A DNA stretch of 64,000 bases. Source: Pseudonocardia hierapolitana (GTDB lineage: Bacteria; Actinomycetota; Actinomycetes; Mycobacteriales; Pseudonocardiaceae). Under the pieces are notes generated by a model. It was not told where the DNA came from. It worked only from the letters and a program-made list of their open reading frames with translations, and made no database searches. A program made the translations under genes and the position numbers. The stretch is taken from positions 372,001 through 436,000 of the forward strand of contig NZ_VIWU01000001.1 in NCBI RefSeq assembly GCF_007994075.1, read 5' to 3'. The number at the start of each line of letters is the position of its first letter. Within the stretch, counting starts at the first letter, position 1. This document shows, piece by piece, positions 52,385 through 60,529 of the stretch.

Positions 52385-52874
52385 GTCGTCCACGGTGGAT
52401 GCTCAACCGCCCTCGAAGTCAACCCCCGTCGGCATCGGGGAGGCGGCGCGCCGGTTGGGCCTCGCGCCGTCGGCCATCCGTTTCTACGAGGCCGAGGGCC
52501 TGCTCGACCCGCCCCGTGGCCCGGACGGCCGGCGCCGGTACGGGCCGGCGGAACTTCGGGTGCTGGCTTTCATCGCGGTCGGTCGCGACCTCGGGCTCGG
52601 CGTCGCCGGCATCCGGGACGCGCTGCACCCCGGGCCCGGCGGCTGGGCCGCGGCCGTCGACTCCCAGATCGCCCTGCTGGACGAGCAGATCGCGCGGGCC
52701 GAGCGGGCGAAGGAGATCCTGCTCGCCGGGCGCGACTGCCCCGCTCCGGAGCCGGTACGCGACTGCGCCTACCTGCGCGCCGCCCTCGACGCACTGGCGG
52801 CCGGCTCCCCGCTGCCACCGCCCGGCCCCGACCTCCATCGATTCGGTAACGCGCCCGCCGACGGTGACGGATGA
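52383..52874 (+). CDS. MerR-family transcriptional regulator
   Basis: 163 residues. N-terminal winged helix VGIGEAARRLGLAPSAIRFY with EAEGLLDPPRGPDGRRRYGP, followed by a long dimer helix (DSQIALLDEQIARAERAKEIL) and a Cys-containing tail (GRDCPAPEPVRDC). Two late cysteines could bind a metal or redox signal. The start is uncertain: the ATG overlaps the divergent methyltransferase ATG; GTG 52395 would leave a short leader. Confidence 0.88.
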   Translation: MSSTVDAQPPSKSTPVGIGEAARRLGLAPSAIRFYEAEGLLDPPRGPDGRRRYGPAELRVLAFIAVGRDLGLGVAGIRDALHPGPGGWAAAVDSQIALLDEQIARAERAKEILLAGRDCPAPEPVRDCAYLRAALDALAAGSPLPPPGPDLHRFGNAPADGDG

Positions 52875-52946
52875 AAGGGCATCACCCGCCCGGTCTAGTC
52901 TCTGGGCGGACCTGAAGGACCACGTGAAGAGGACGAGCCTCCCGAC

Positions 52947-53495
52947 ATGCAGATCCACACCACCCCGCTCCCCGGCTCGGCACTGGTCGACCTGAAGCTC
53001 CTGGAGGACGACCGCGGCTTCTTCGCCCGGGCCTTCTGCCGGCAGGAGTTCATCGACGCGGGCCTCGAGCCCCTGGTGGAGCAGGCCAACATCTCGTTCA
53101 ACCACAAGGCGGGCACGCTGCGCGGGTTCCACTACCAGCTGGAGCCGAACGCGGAGACCAAGTTCATCCGCTGCTACCGGGGCGCGATCTGGGACGTGAT
53201 CGTCGACCTGCGCCCCGAGTCGCCCACCTACCTCGAGTGGTTCGGCGCCGAGCTCACCGAGGACAACCGCACGGCGATGTACGTGCCGCGCAACTTCGCG
53301 CACGCCTACATCACGCTCACCGACAAGGCCGAGGTCATGTACCAGGTGAGCACCGCGTACACCCCGGGTGCCGAGCGCGGCCTCCGGTGGGACGACCCGG
53401 CGATCGGCGTCGAGTGGCCGATCCCGCCCGCGGTCATCTCGGAGAAGGACGCCGCCTGGCCGCTGCTGTCCGAGGTCTCGGTGGAGGCCCGCTGA
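52947..53495 (+). CDS. rfbC: dTDP-4-dehydrorhamnose 3,5-epimerase-type protein
   Basis: 182 residues of the RmlC cupin fold: FFARAFCRQEFIDAGL, NISFNHKAGTLRGFHYQ with the catalytic His, IWDVIVDLRPESPTYLEWFG, and VPRNFAHAYITL. It epimerises nucleotide-linked 4-keto sugars. No other dTDP-rhamnose gene is present here; the downstream oxidoreductase overlaps by one base, so the pair may make or modify a different deoxysugar. Confidence 0.92.
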   Translation: MQIHTTPLPGSALVDLKLLEDDRGFFARAFCRQEFIDAGLEPLVEQANISFNHKAGTLRGFHYQLEPNAETKFIRCYRGAIWDVIVDLRPESPTYLEWFGAELTEDNRTAMYVPRNFAHAYITLTDKAEVMYQVSTAYTPGAERGLRWDDPAIGVEWPIPPAVISEKDAAWPLLSEVSVEAR

Positions 53496-54778
53496 TGCTG
53501 ATCCTGGACACCGCACTCGCCCGCCGCGAGGCCGAGGACCGCCCGATCCGCGTCGGCATGATCGGTGCCGGGTTCATGGGCCGCGGCCTGGCCAACCAGA
53601 TCGTCAACTCGGTGCCGGGCATGCGACTGGTCGCGATCGCCAACCGCACCCTGGCCAACGCCGAACGCGCCTACGCCGAGGCCGGTGTCGAGCCGGTGCG
53701 CGTGGAAAACGCCGACCAGCTCGACGCGGCCATCGAGAACGGCTCCCCCGCCGTGTGCGAGGACGCGTTCGAGCTGCTCAAGGCCGTGCACCTGGACTGC
53801 GTCGTCGACGTCACCGGCGCGGTCGAGTTCGGCGCGAAGGTCACCGTCGCGGCCATCGAGCGCGGCCTGCCGGTCGTCACGATGAACGCCGAACTGGACG
53901 GCACCGTCGGCCCGCTGCTCGCCCACCGCGCCCGCGCGGCCGGCGTGGTCCTCACCGGCTGCGACGGCGACCAGCCGGGCGTGCAGGCCAACCTGATGCG
54001 GTTCGTCAAGGGCCTGGGCGTCACCCCGCTGGTGGCGGGCAACATCAAGGGCCTGCAGGACGAGTACCGGACACCGACGACGCAGAAGGCGTTCGCCGAG
54101 CGCTGGGGCCAGGACCCGTACATGGTCACGAGCTTCGCCGACGGCACGAAGATCTCCTTCGAACAGGCGATCGTGGCCAACGCGTTCGGTCTCACCGTCC
54201 CGAAGCGTGGCATGAACGGCTGGGACCACGAGGGCCACGTCGACGAGCTCACCGACCGCTACGACGTCGACCGGCTGCGCGAGCTGGGCGGCGTCGTCGA
54301 CTACGTGGTGAAGTCCAAGCCGAGCCCCGGCGTGTTCGTGCTCGGCACGCACGACGACCCGAAGCAGCGCCACTACCTGGAGCTCTACAAGCTGGGCAAG
54401 GGCCCGCTGTACAGCTTCTACACGCCCTACCACCTCTGCCACTTCGAGGTGCCCAACTCGGTGGTGCGCGCCGTCGACTTCGCTGACGCGGCCCTCGCGC
54501 CGCCCGCGGGCCCGCGCGTCGACGTGGTGGCCACCGCCAAGCAGGACCTCAAGGCCGGTCACACCCTCGACGGGCTCGGCGGCTACGACACATACGGCGT
54601 TGCCGAGGCCACCCCGGTCACCCGGGCCGAGAACCTGCTGCCGATGGGCGTGGCCGAGGGCTGCGTGCTCAAGCGCGACGTCGCGAAGGACGAGGCCCTG
54701 ACCTACGCCGACGTCACCGTTCCCCCCGGCCGGCTGGTGGACCAGCTGCGCGAGGAGCAGGAGAAGCTCTTCGCCTGA
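53495..54778 (+). CDS. NAD(P)-binding oxidoreductase with SAF domain
   Basis: 427 residues. Rossmann N-terminus RVGMIGAGFMGRGLANQIV, CVVDVTGAVEFGAKVTVAAI, homoserine-dehydrogenase-like AGVVLTGCDGDQPGVQANLM, and a C-terminal SAF domain (RAENLLPMGVAEGCVLKRDV) that usually binds a small ligand or an antifreeze-like ligand. It starts in a TGATG overlap with rfbC. The reaction is unknown; linkage to an epimerase suggests sugar chemistry. Confidence 0.87.
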   Translation: MLILDTALARREAEDRPIRVGMIGAGFMGRGLANQIVNSVPGMRLVAIANRTLANAERAYAEAGVEPVRVENADQLDAAIENGSPAVCEDAFELLKAVHLDCVVDVTGAVEFGAKVTVAAIERGLPVVTMNAELDGTVGPLLAHRARAAGVVLTGCDGDQPGVQANLMRFVKGLGVTPLVAGNIKGLQDEYRTPTTQKAFAERWGQDPYMVTSFADGTKISFEQAIVANAFGLTVPKRGMNGWDHEGHVDELTDRYDVDRLRELGGVVDYVVKSKPSPGVFVLGTHDDPKQRHYLELYKLGKGPLYSFYTPYHLCHFEVPNSVVRAVDFADAALAPPAGPRVDVVATAKQDLKAGHTLDGLGGYDTYGVAEATPVTRAENLLPMGVAEGCVLKRDVAKDEALTYADVTVPPGRLVDQLREEQEKLFA

Positions 54779-54793
54779 GCAGTTCTGACCGAT

Positions 54794-54846
54794 GTCAGCA
54801 AAGTGGCTTTACTGCCGTGTCACAGCAGTAAAGCCACTCTGCTGAC
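54794..54846. terminator. 22-bp stem terminator (one mismatch)
   Basis: The arms 54794-54815 and 54825-54846 pair over 22 bp with one mismatch, 9-nt loop. It lies between the convergent oxidoreductase and DoxX genes. Confidence 0.88.
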
Positions 54847-54861
54847 GTTCGGGGGCGCCCG

Positions 54862-55296
54862 TCAGACCGATGCCGTCGTACGGCGACCTGCCAGGGCGTT
54901 GTCCACGCTGTAGCGGCCTGCGCCCACCGCGGCGAGCACCAGCGCCAGCGCGCCGATCACGCCGACGAGCTCCCACCCGCCGTCGCTCGCCATGACGCCG
55001 TTCCCGATGTGGACGAGCAGTGCGGCGCCCAGCATGTCCAGCACGACGAGGACGCCCACGAGGGCGGTCGCCGCGCCGACCAGGATCAGCGCGCCGCCGA
55101 CCAGCTCGACGATGCCCGCGTACGCCGCGGAGACCGGCGCCAGCGGGACACCCATCCGGCCGAAGCCCTCTGCGGTGGCACCGAGACCGTTGGTCACCAC
55201 CTTCTGCCAGCCGTGCGCGATGAGCACGACACCGAGCAGCAGTCGGGCCACCAGTAGTGCGCCGTCCCGGACGGTGGGGGGCAGCGAACGGATCAC
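54862..55296 (-). CDS. DoxX-family membrane protein
   Basis: 144 residues, four predicted helices. LLVARLLLGVVLIAHGWQKV and YAGIVELVGGALILVGAAT are the DoxX signature. DoxX proteins are linked to redox/thiol stress in actinobacteria. GTG 55296 is supported by AGGAG 8 nt upstream; the longer frame from 55344 would place an apparent iron box immediately at its start codon and is less likely. Confidence 0.88.
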   Translation of the reverse strand: MIRSLPPTVRDGALLVARLLLGVVLIAHGWQKVVTNGLGATAEGFGRMGVPLAPVSAAYAGIVELVGGALILVGAATALVGVLVVLDMLGAALLVHIGNGVMASDGGWELVGVIGALALVLAAVGAGRYSVDNALAGRRTTASV

Positions 55297-55345
55297 GGCA
55301 ACGTCTCCTCGATGTAGGTGAGCGTTGAACAGTTGCGCGTTCATC

Positions 55346-55364
55346 TTAGGCGAGCCTTTGTGAT
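55346..55364 (-). promoter_or_regulatory. Possible DtxR/IdeR iron box before doxX
   Basis: TTAGGCGAGCCTTTGTGAT on the plus strand contains the palindrome AGGC-GA-GCCT and matches the first 13 positions of the DtxR consensus well, the right end poorly. It lies 50 bp upstream of the GTG of the DoxX gene. Confidence 0.35.
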
Positions 55365-55379
55365 GACGCGGTGTGATGC

Positions 55380-56156
55380 CTAGCTGCCAGCGACCCGCCT
55401 GCGTTCGATCAGGACCCCCAGCCCGTCCAGCACGCGCTGGAGCCCGAACTCGAAGTGGTCGAACATCGAGTTGAAGGCGCCCGCCTCGCCGACCTTCGTG
55501 AGCATCGGCAGCTCACCGGCCACCACGGCGGGCCCCACGTACTCGGACTGGATCTCCCACCACTCCTCGTCGCTGATGCCCGTGCGGTCGGCCGCCTGCA
55601 TCGCCTCGATGGTGGTCTTCGCCAGCCCGGCGACGAACGAGCTGAGCGCGACGACGGCACCGAGCATCTCCTCCTCGGTGAGGCCGATGCCGTCGACGGC
55701 ACGCAGGGCGATGTCGGTGGAGCGCATCGAGTTGGGCCCGAGCATCGGGCGCCCCTGGGCGATCTGCAGCATCCAGGGATGACGCAGGTAGAGCGCCCAT
55801 TCCTGGCGCCCGCATGCCTCCAGCCGCTCGCGCCAGCCGCCCTCGACGGTCTCCGGGGCCCCGAGGTCCTCGCTGTAGACCTCGTCGACCATGAGGTCCA
55901 CGAGCTCGGACTTGCCCGGCACGTACCGGTAGAGCGACATGGCGCCGACGCCGAGCGCGCCCGCGATGCGCCGCATGGACAGCGCGACCAGTCCCTCGGC
56001 ATCGGCCAGTTCGATCGCCGCCTGCACGATCGCGGCGACCGAGAGGCCGGGCTTCGGCCCGCGGGTCGGCTCGGGCGCGCCGCCCCACATCAACTGCAGG
56101 CTGCGCCGGACGGCCGCGCCGCCGTCAGACCGATCAGCCGTCTCGTCTCGTGACAT
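55380..56156 (-). CDS. TetR-family regulator (TetR_C_1 type)
   Basis: 258 residues. HTH segment LSVAAIVQAAIELADAEGLVALSMRRIAGALGVGAMSLYRYV written in parts (AAIVQAAIELADAEGL, MRRIAGALGVGAMSLYRYV) and a C-terminal domain of the tetracycline-repressor-like class (WALYLRHPWMLQIAQGRPML). Regulators of this class usually control a nearby drug exporter. Here the divergent gene is a decayed ABC ATPase. A double operator lies just upstream. Confidence 0.92.
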   Translation of the reverse strand: MSRDETADRSDGGAAVRRSLQLMWGGAPEPTRGPKPGLSVAAIVQAAIELADAEGLVALSMRRIAGALGVGAMSLYRYVPGKSELVDLMVDEVYSEDLGAPETVEGGWRERLEACGRQEWALYLRHPWMLQIAQGRPMLGPNSMRSTDIALRAVDGIGLTEEEMLGAVVALSSFVAGLAKTTIEAMQAADRTGISDEEWWEIQSEYVGPAVVAGELPMLTKVGEAGAFNSMFDHFEFGLQRVLDGLGVLIERRRVAGS

Positions 56157-56177
56157 TGCCGGAAATCCTAAAATTGA

Positions 56178-56209
56178 GTACGTAGTACGAATTGAGAAGT
56201 ACAGTGTAC
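56178..56209. promoter_or_regulatory. Double TetR operator GTAC-N3-GTAC
   Basis: GTAC-GTA-GTAC at 56178-56188 and GTAC-AGT-GTAC at 56199-56209 are two identical-type dyads, centred 21 bp (two helix turns) apart, 22 bp upstream of the TetR start. It is the only AT-rich part of the neighbourhood. Confidence 0.65.
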
Positions 56210-56216
56210 ACAATAG

Positions 56217-56500
56217 GTGATTCCTCGTAATGCTCGGGCATCACGCAGTGTTCGCGGAAGCCCTGGCGAGCGATTCGACACCGAGCAGGCGGTGCAGGGC
56301 TTCGACCTGGCCGTTCCGGAGGACACCGGCTGCGGGCTCCTCGGCCCCGACGGGGCCGGAAAGGCGACTGCGGTGGGTGGCGCGCGCCGGTACCCGCCCT
56401 ACGCCTTCCGCCCGACGGCGCCGAACTCGTCCACGGGGACGACCGTCCCGACCTCGCTCGATCGCGGAACGTCCCCCGCTGCTCACGCAGCGGACCCTAG
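56217..56500 (+). pseudogene. Decayed drug-export ABC ATPase gene
   Basis: From GTG 56217 the translation includes QAVQGFDLAVPEDTGCGLLG and PDGAGKATAV, which correspond to the DrrA-type AVxGxDLxVPxGxxxGLLGPNGAGKTT. Walker A has GPDGAGKAT, with Ala for Thr. About 100 bp further a different frame gives ELVHGDDRPDLARSR, resembling the VxGhDv motif. The signature motif, Walker B and the permease partner are absent. It is divergent from the TetR gene that probably once regulated it. Confidence 0.7.
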
Positions 56501-56506
56501 CCGCAG

Positions 56507-57436
56507 TCACTGGTTCGCGGGCCGCGACCGCGGATCGTGTCGAGTCTCCTCGGCGGACGCGGCGGCCCGCAAGTGCTCGGCGAGCGCCGCGACCGCGGGC
56601 GACGGCCCGGCCTTCGCGCCCCAGGCGAGCAGGTGGCGGCGGCGCGCCCACGGGTCCTTCAGCTCGCACACGTCCAGTCGGGGGTCGCCGTCGACCGCGC
56701 GGCGCGGCGCGATGGCCAGTCCCACGCCCGCGGCCGCGAGGGCGACGAGAACGCCGATGTCGCCGACGCTGGTGCGGTGGCGCGCGGCGGGCGCGTGCGG
56801 ACCGAGGTTCTTCTCGATCCAGCGGCGCAGCGAGGAGTCCGCGTCCAGCCCGACCAGCGGGTGCTCGGCGACCTCGCGATAGGTCACCGCGGTCCGCCCC
56901 GCGAGGATCCCGCCTGCCTGCCCGACCACCACGAGGGAGTCGTCGCCCAGGGGTTCCGTGCGGACGTCGCCGTCGCCCGCCTCGTTGTCGATGACGACTC
57001 CGAGGTCGGCCGCGCCGTCGGCGAGCTCCCGCACGGTGCGCGGGGTGCGGCTCTCGACGACGTCGACGTCGATGTCGGGGTGCGCGCGGAGGAACGTGAT
57101 CAGCGCCTGCGGCACGAGCCGGTGCATCGCGGATCCGCCCGCCAGCAGCGTCAGCGGCGCTGTCGGTGGCCCGCTGTAGCTCCCGACCGCGCTTTCGAGC
57201 CGCGCGGCGTGGGTGAGGACGTCGCGGGCGTGGCGGGCCAGGGTGGTCCCCGCCGGCGTGGGCCGCACCCCCCGCCGTCCGCGGACCAGCAGCGCCACTC
57301 CGGTGTGGTGCTCGAGGGCCCGCACCCTCGCGCTGGCCGAAGGCAGGCTGAGGTGCATCCGGCGTGCGCCTGCCGTGATCGAGCCCTCTGCCACGACGTG
57401 CAGGAAGAGGCGCAGGTCGTCCAGGTCGTAGCGCAC
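56507..57436 (-). CDS. LysR-family regulator
   Basis: 309 residues. N-terminal HTH DLDDLRLFLHVVAEGSITAGARRMHLSLPS with the recognition segment SASARVRALEHHTGV, then a periplasmic-binding-like effector domain (LTLLAGGSAMHRLVPQAL). Divergent from the TauE/SafE gene with an 82-bp gap, so it probably controls that exporter. Confidence 0.93.
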   Translation of the reverse strand: MRYDLDDLRLFLHVVAEGSITAGARRMHLSLPSASARVRALEHHTGVALLVRGRRGVRPTPAGTTLARHARDVLTHAARLESAVGSYSGPPTAPLTLLAGGSAMHRLVPQALITFLRAHPDIDVDVVESRTPRTVRELADGAADLGVVIDNEAGDGDVRTEPLGDDSLVVVGQAGGILAGRTAVTYREVAEHPLVGLDADSSLRRWIEKNLGPHAPAARHRTSVGDIGVLVALAAAGVGLAIAPRRAVDGDPRLDVCELKDPWARRRHLLAWGAKAGPSPAVAALAEHLRAAASAEETRHDPRSRPANQ

Positions 57437-57518
57437 CCCGTCAGCCTAAGGCTGGGCCTGAGGCTGGCTCCGTCGATTGCGCATTGTGGGGGCGCGTCCG
57501 CCGGACGATCCTCGGCCC

Positions 57519-58286
57519 GTGTCCGACGTGGTGCTCGTGCTGCTGGCGGGGATCGCCGCCGGCGCCTCGAACGCGGTCGGCGGGGGCGGGACGTTCGTGG
57601 CGTTGCCGGCCCTCGTCGCCGTGGGTCTGCCGGCCGTGACGGCGAACGCCGCGGCGACGGTTGCCCTCGTGCCGGGGGCCGCGGCGAGCGCGTGGGTCTA
57701 CCGCAGGGAGGTGCGGCCCGTCGGGGCGACCTCCACGCGGGCGCTGACGCTCGCGAGCGCGTCCGGCGGCGCGGTCGGAGCCGTCCTGCTGCTCGTGCTG
57801 CCGGCCGCGTCGTTCGACGCCGCGGTGCCGTGGCTGCTCGCGTTCGCCACGCTCGTGCTGGCGTTCGGGCGCGGCGGCATCCGCGCCTTGGGTGCCGCGC
57901 TCGGCCGCCCCGTCGGCATGAGCCCCCGAGCCGTCCTGGTCGGGCAGTTCGTGCTGGCGACCTATGGCGGGTACTTCGGCGGCGCCGTCGGCATCCTGAT
58001 GCTGGCGTTGTGGAGCGTCGGAGTCGGCCTCGACGCCGCGGCCGGAAACCCGATGCGCGTCACCCAGCTCGCGGCCGTCTACCTCACCGCCACGGTGCTG
58101 TTCCTCGTCGCGTCCGACGTGCTGCGCAGCCCGCTCGTCCTGGCCGGCATGCTGGTCGGCGCGGTGGCCGGGGGCGTTGCGGGCGCGCACCTCGCCCGGC
58201 GCCTCCCCGCCCGGCTGCTGCGCGGCGTCGTGCTGCTCACGGCCGTGGCCATGACCGTCCTCTACGTCCTGCGCGGACAGCCGTGA
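57519..58286 (+). CDS. TauE/SafE family sulfite/anion exporter
   Basis: 255 residues, about eight hydrophobic helices. GIAAGASNAVGGGGTFVALP and GNPMRVTQLAAV are the two half-repeats of the TauE/SafE fold. Transports sulfite or organosulfonates in known cases; the substrate here is unknown. GTG 57519. It overlaps the next gene in a GTGA. Confidence 0.9.
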   Translation: MSDVVLVLLAGIAAGASNAVGGGGTFVALPALVAVGLPAVTANAAATVALVPGAAASAWVYRREVRPVGATSTRALTLASASGGAVGAVLLLVLPAASFDAAVPWLLAFATLVLAFGRGGIRALGAALGRPVGMSPRAVLVGQFVLATYGGYFGGAVGILMLALWSVGVGLDAAAGNPMRVTQLAAVYLTATVLFLVASDVLRSPLVLAGMLVGAVAGGVAGAHLARRLPARLLRGVVLLTAVAMTVLYVLRGQP

Positions 58287-58792
58287 CCGGGGACTGGACG
58301 CCCGCGTCCCGCGCCAGGCTGGCGCTGGCCTTCGAGGCGTGCGAGCTGTCGGACCTCGCGCGTGCGGTGGTCGCGATCGGCGAGGACGAGCTGCGTACGG
58401 ACGGGGCGACCGGTTCGCCGGGTGCTGCGCTCGCCGACGCCGTGGGGGTGCTCGCGGCCGCGCACCGGATCCTCGAGGCGGCAGTCGTGTTCGAGCGAGC
58501 AGCCGGTGCCGGCTGGCCCCTCGTCGGCGAGGTCATGGGCGTCCCCGCGGCGGAGGCGCAGGAGCGGTTCGCGGGGGCCGAGGCCCGCTTCCGGGAACGG
58601 CTGCGCTCCGCAGAGGAGGACAGCGCCGCCGGCGCCCCCGGTGAGATGCGCTGGTGGCGCGCACACCTGGTCCGCGAACCGCGGGAAGCGGCGCAGGACC
58701 TCGACGATTGGGCACTTCGCCACGCCGACCGTGACGACCTCGGTGCCGCGCCGGTGTCCGGTCGGCTGGCGCGGTTCGATCCGGGCTGCTGA
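58283..58792 (+). CDS. Hypothetical helical protein
   Basis: 169 residues, soluble, Ala/Glu/Arg-rich and helical. It has no motif I recognise. AWPLVGEVMG-type and AEAQERFAGAEARFRERL segments suggest a helix-turn-helix-like or helical-bundle protein. Translationally coupled to the TauE gene. Confidence 0.7.
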   Translation: MTGDWTPASRARLALAFEACELSDLARAVVAIGEDELRTDGATGSPGAALADAVGVLAAAHRILEAAVVFERAAGAGWPLVGEVMGVPAAEAQERFAGAEARFRERLRSAEEDSAAGAPGEMRWWRAHLVREPREAAQDLDDWALRHADRDDLGAAPVSGRLARFDPGC

Positions 58793-58812
58793 CGGGCGGC
58801 GGCGCCGGCTCG

Positions 58813-59598
58813 TCACGCGCCGGGCTTGCGGCCCACCGCGCACACGTGCTCGACGAGCCGGCCCGGCGCGCCGTCGGGGCGCCACAGCGGCGTCTGCACG
58901 ACACCTGGCTCGAGGAGCTCCAGCCCGTCGAGGAACCCGGCGATCTGCTCGGTGGTGCGCAGCTCGTACGGCTGCGAGCCCGCCTGGTTCCACATCGCCA
59001 CCGCGGTGTCGAAGGGCCCGCCGCCGTCGGTCCGGCCGTCCGCGACGACGAGGTGGCTGCCCGGCGCCAGCGCGGCCACCAACTCGCGGACGGAGCGGCG
59101 CGCGCGGTCGAGGTCCGGGATGTGGCCGAGAACGTTCGTCAGCACCAGGCCGACCGGGCGGTCCAGGTCCAGGGTGCGGGCGACAGCGTCGAGGAGGCCG
59201 GCGGGGTCGAGCAGGTCGGCCTCGACGTACGCGGTGCCCTGGCCCCGCAGCAGCACCCGCGCGTGCGCGAGCACCACGGCGTCGTTGTCGGCGTAGACGA
59301 CGCGGGCGTCGGGCGCGACGCGCTGCACAACCTCGTGGGTGTTCTCGGCGCTGGGCAGCCCGGGGCCGACGTCCAGGAACTGGCGCACTCCGGCCTCCGC
59401 CGCGAGGTGCCGCAGCGCGCGGGCCAGGAACGCGCGCGAGGCGCGCACGAGATCGACGACCGGCGGGTAGGTGGACCGGAGCAGGTCGCCCACCCGGCGG
59501 TCGACGGCGTAGTTGTTCTTGCCGCCGAGCCAGTAGTCCCACACGCGGGGAGAGTGGGCGACCGGGTCGGCGCCGATGGCGGACTGGTCCCGGTTCAC
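58813..59598 (-). CDS. DUF574 SAM-dependent methyltransferase
   Basis: 261 residues of the actinobacterial DUF574 family (PF04672-type). Hallmarks are SPRVWDYWLGGKNNYAVDR, VRQFLDVGPGLPSAENTHEV, ARVVYADNDAVVLAHAR and LTNVLGHIPD. The family is greatly expanded in actinomycetes, but substrates are unknown. Confidence 0.92.
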   Translation of the reverse strand: MNRDQSAIGADPVAHSPRVWDYWLGGKNNYAVDRRVGDLLRSTYPPVVDLVRASRAFLARALRHLAAEAGVRQFLDVGPGLPSAENTHEVVQRVAPDARVVYADNDAVVLAHARVLLRGQGTAYVEADLLDPAGLLDAVARTLDLDRPVGLVLTNVLGHIPDLDRARRSVRELVAALAPGSHLVVADGRTDGGGPFDTAVAMWNQAGSQPYELRTTEQIAGFLDGLELLEPGVVQTPLWRPDGAPGRLVEHVCAVGRKPGA

Positions 59599-59643
59599 GT
59601 GCGTACCCTAGCCGGGAGATCGCCGCCCGATCAGGGCCGGCCG

Positions 59644-60477
59644 TCAGAACAGGACCGTGGCGAAGCTGCCGATCTGCGTGAACCCGATGCGGGAGTACGC
59701 GGCCCGTGCCACGTGGTTGAACCCGTTGACGTAGAGGCTCGAGATCCGCCCCATCCCCGCGAGGCGTTCGGCGACCGCGGCCGTGCCCGCGGTGCCCAGC
59801 CCGTGTCCGCGGCGATCGGGGTGCACCCATACACCCTGGATCTGCCCGACCCGGCGGGACAGCGCCCCGATCTCGGCCTTGAACACGACCTCGCCGTTCT
59901 CGAACCGGGCGAACGCCCGCCCGGCCGACACCAGTTCCGCCACGCGCGCCCGGTAGCCCACCCCGCCGTCGCCGAGCCGCGGGTCGATGCCGACCTCCTC
60001 GGTGAACATCGCGACGGCCGCCGGCAGGTACTGGTCGAGCTCGGAGGGGTGCACCGGGCGCACGTACGGGTCGGGCACGATGGCGGGCGTGCCGGCGAGC
60101 ACCATCAGCGGCTGATCCGGCCGCACCTCCCGGGCAGGCGTCCAGTGCGACGCCAGATCGTCCCACAGCGGAAGCACCAGCTCGGCGCGGCCGACGAGGG
60201 ACGAGCAGGTGCGGCCGTGGCGGCGTGCGCGGTCGGCGAAGCTGCGGAGCGCGGCGCGATCACCGCGGAGCGGCACGAGGTTGGCACCGGAGAAGCAGAG
60301 TCCGTCGAACCGGGGCCCGACGGCCCACAGCTCACCACCGAGCCGCCACGGGTCCAGCCCCGCCAGCTCGACGCGGGCGGCGACCATGCAGGCGGCCACC
60401 GGATCGTCGTCCAGGACGGCGCGCACACCTGCGCGGTCCCGGTCGTCGAGGAGCCGCGCTCCGGCGAGACGAAGCAC
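59644..60477 (-). CDS. GNAT acetyltransferase with DUF4081 domain
   Basis: 277 residues. N-terminal DUF4081-type domain (RAVLDDDPVAACMVAARVEL) and C-terminal GNAT with acetyl-CoA loop QGVWVHPDRRGHGLGTAG and FNHVARAAYSRIGF. This pair lies downstream of ispG in mycobacteria too (Rv2867c next to gcpE). GTG 60477 gives VLRLAGARLLDDRD; a start at 60513 is possible. Confidence 0.9.
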   Translation of the reverse strand: MLRLAGARLLDDRDRAGVRAVLDDDPVAACMVAARVELAGLDPWRLGGELWAVGPRFDGLCFSGANLVPLRGDRAALRSFADRARRHGRTCSSLVGRAELVLPLWDDLASHWTPAREVRPDQPLMVLAGTPAIVPDPYVRPVHPSELDQYLPAAVAMFTEEVGIDPRLGDGGVGYRARVAELVSAGRAFARFENGEVVFKAEIGALSRRVGQIQGVWVHPDRRGHGLGTAGTAAVAERLAGMGRISSLYVNGFNHVARAAYSRIGFTQIGSFATVLF

Positions 60478-60529
60478 CCCCCAACGATGCCAGACACTCG
60501 TGCTCGTGCCCACGACGGGATCTGCCGTT

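Noticed and set aside
52947..54778. dTDP-rhamnose operon
   Set aside because: Only the epimerase is present; rfbA, rfbB and rfbD are not in the window.
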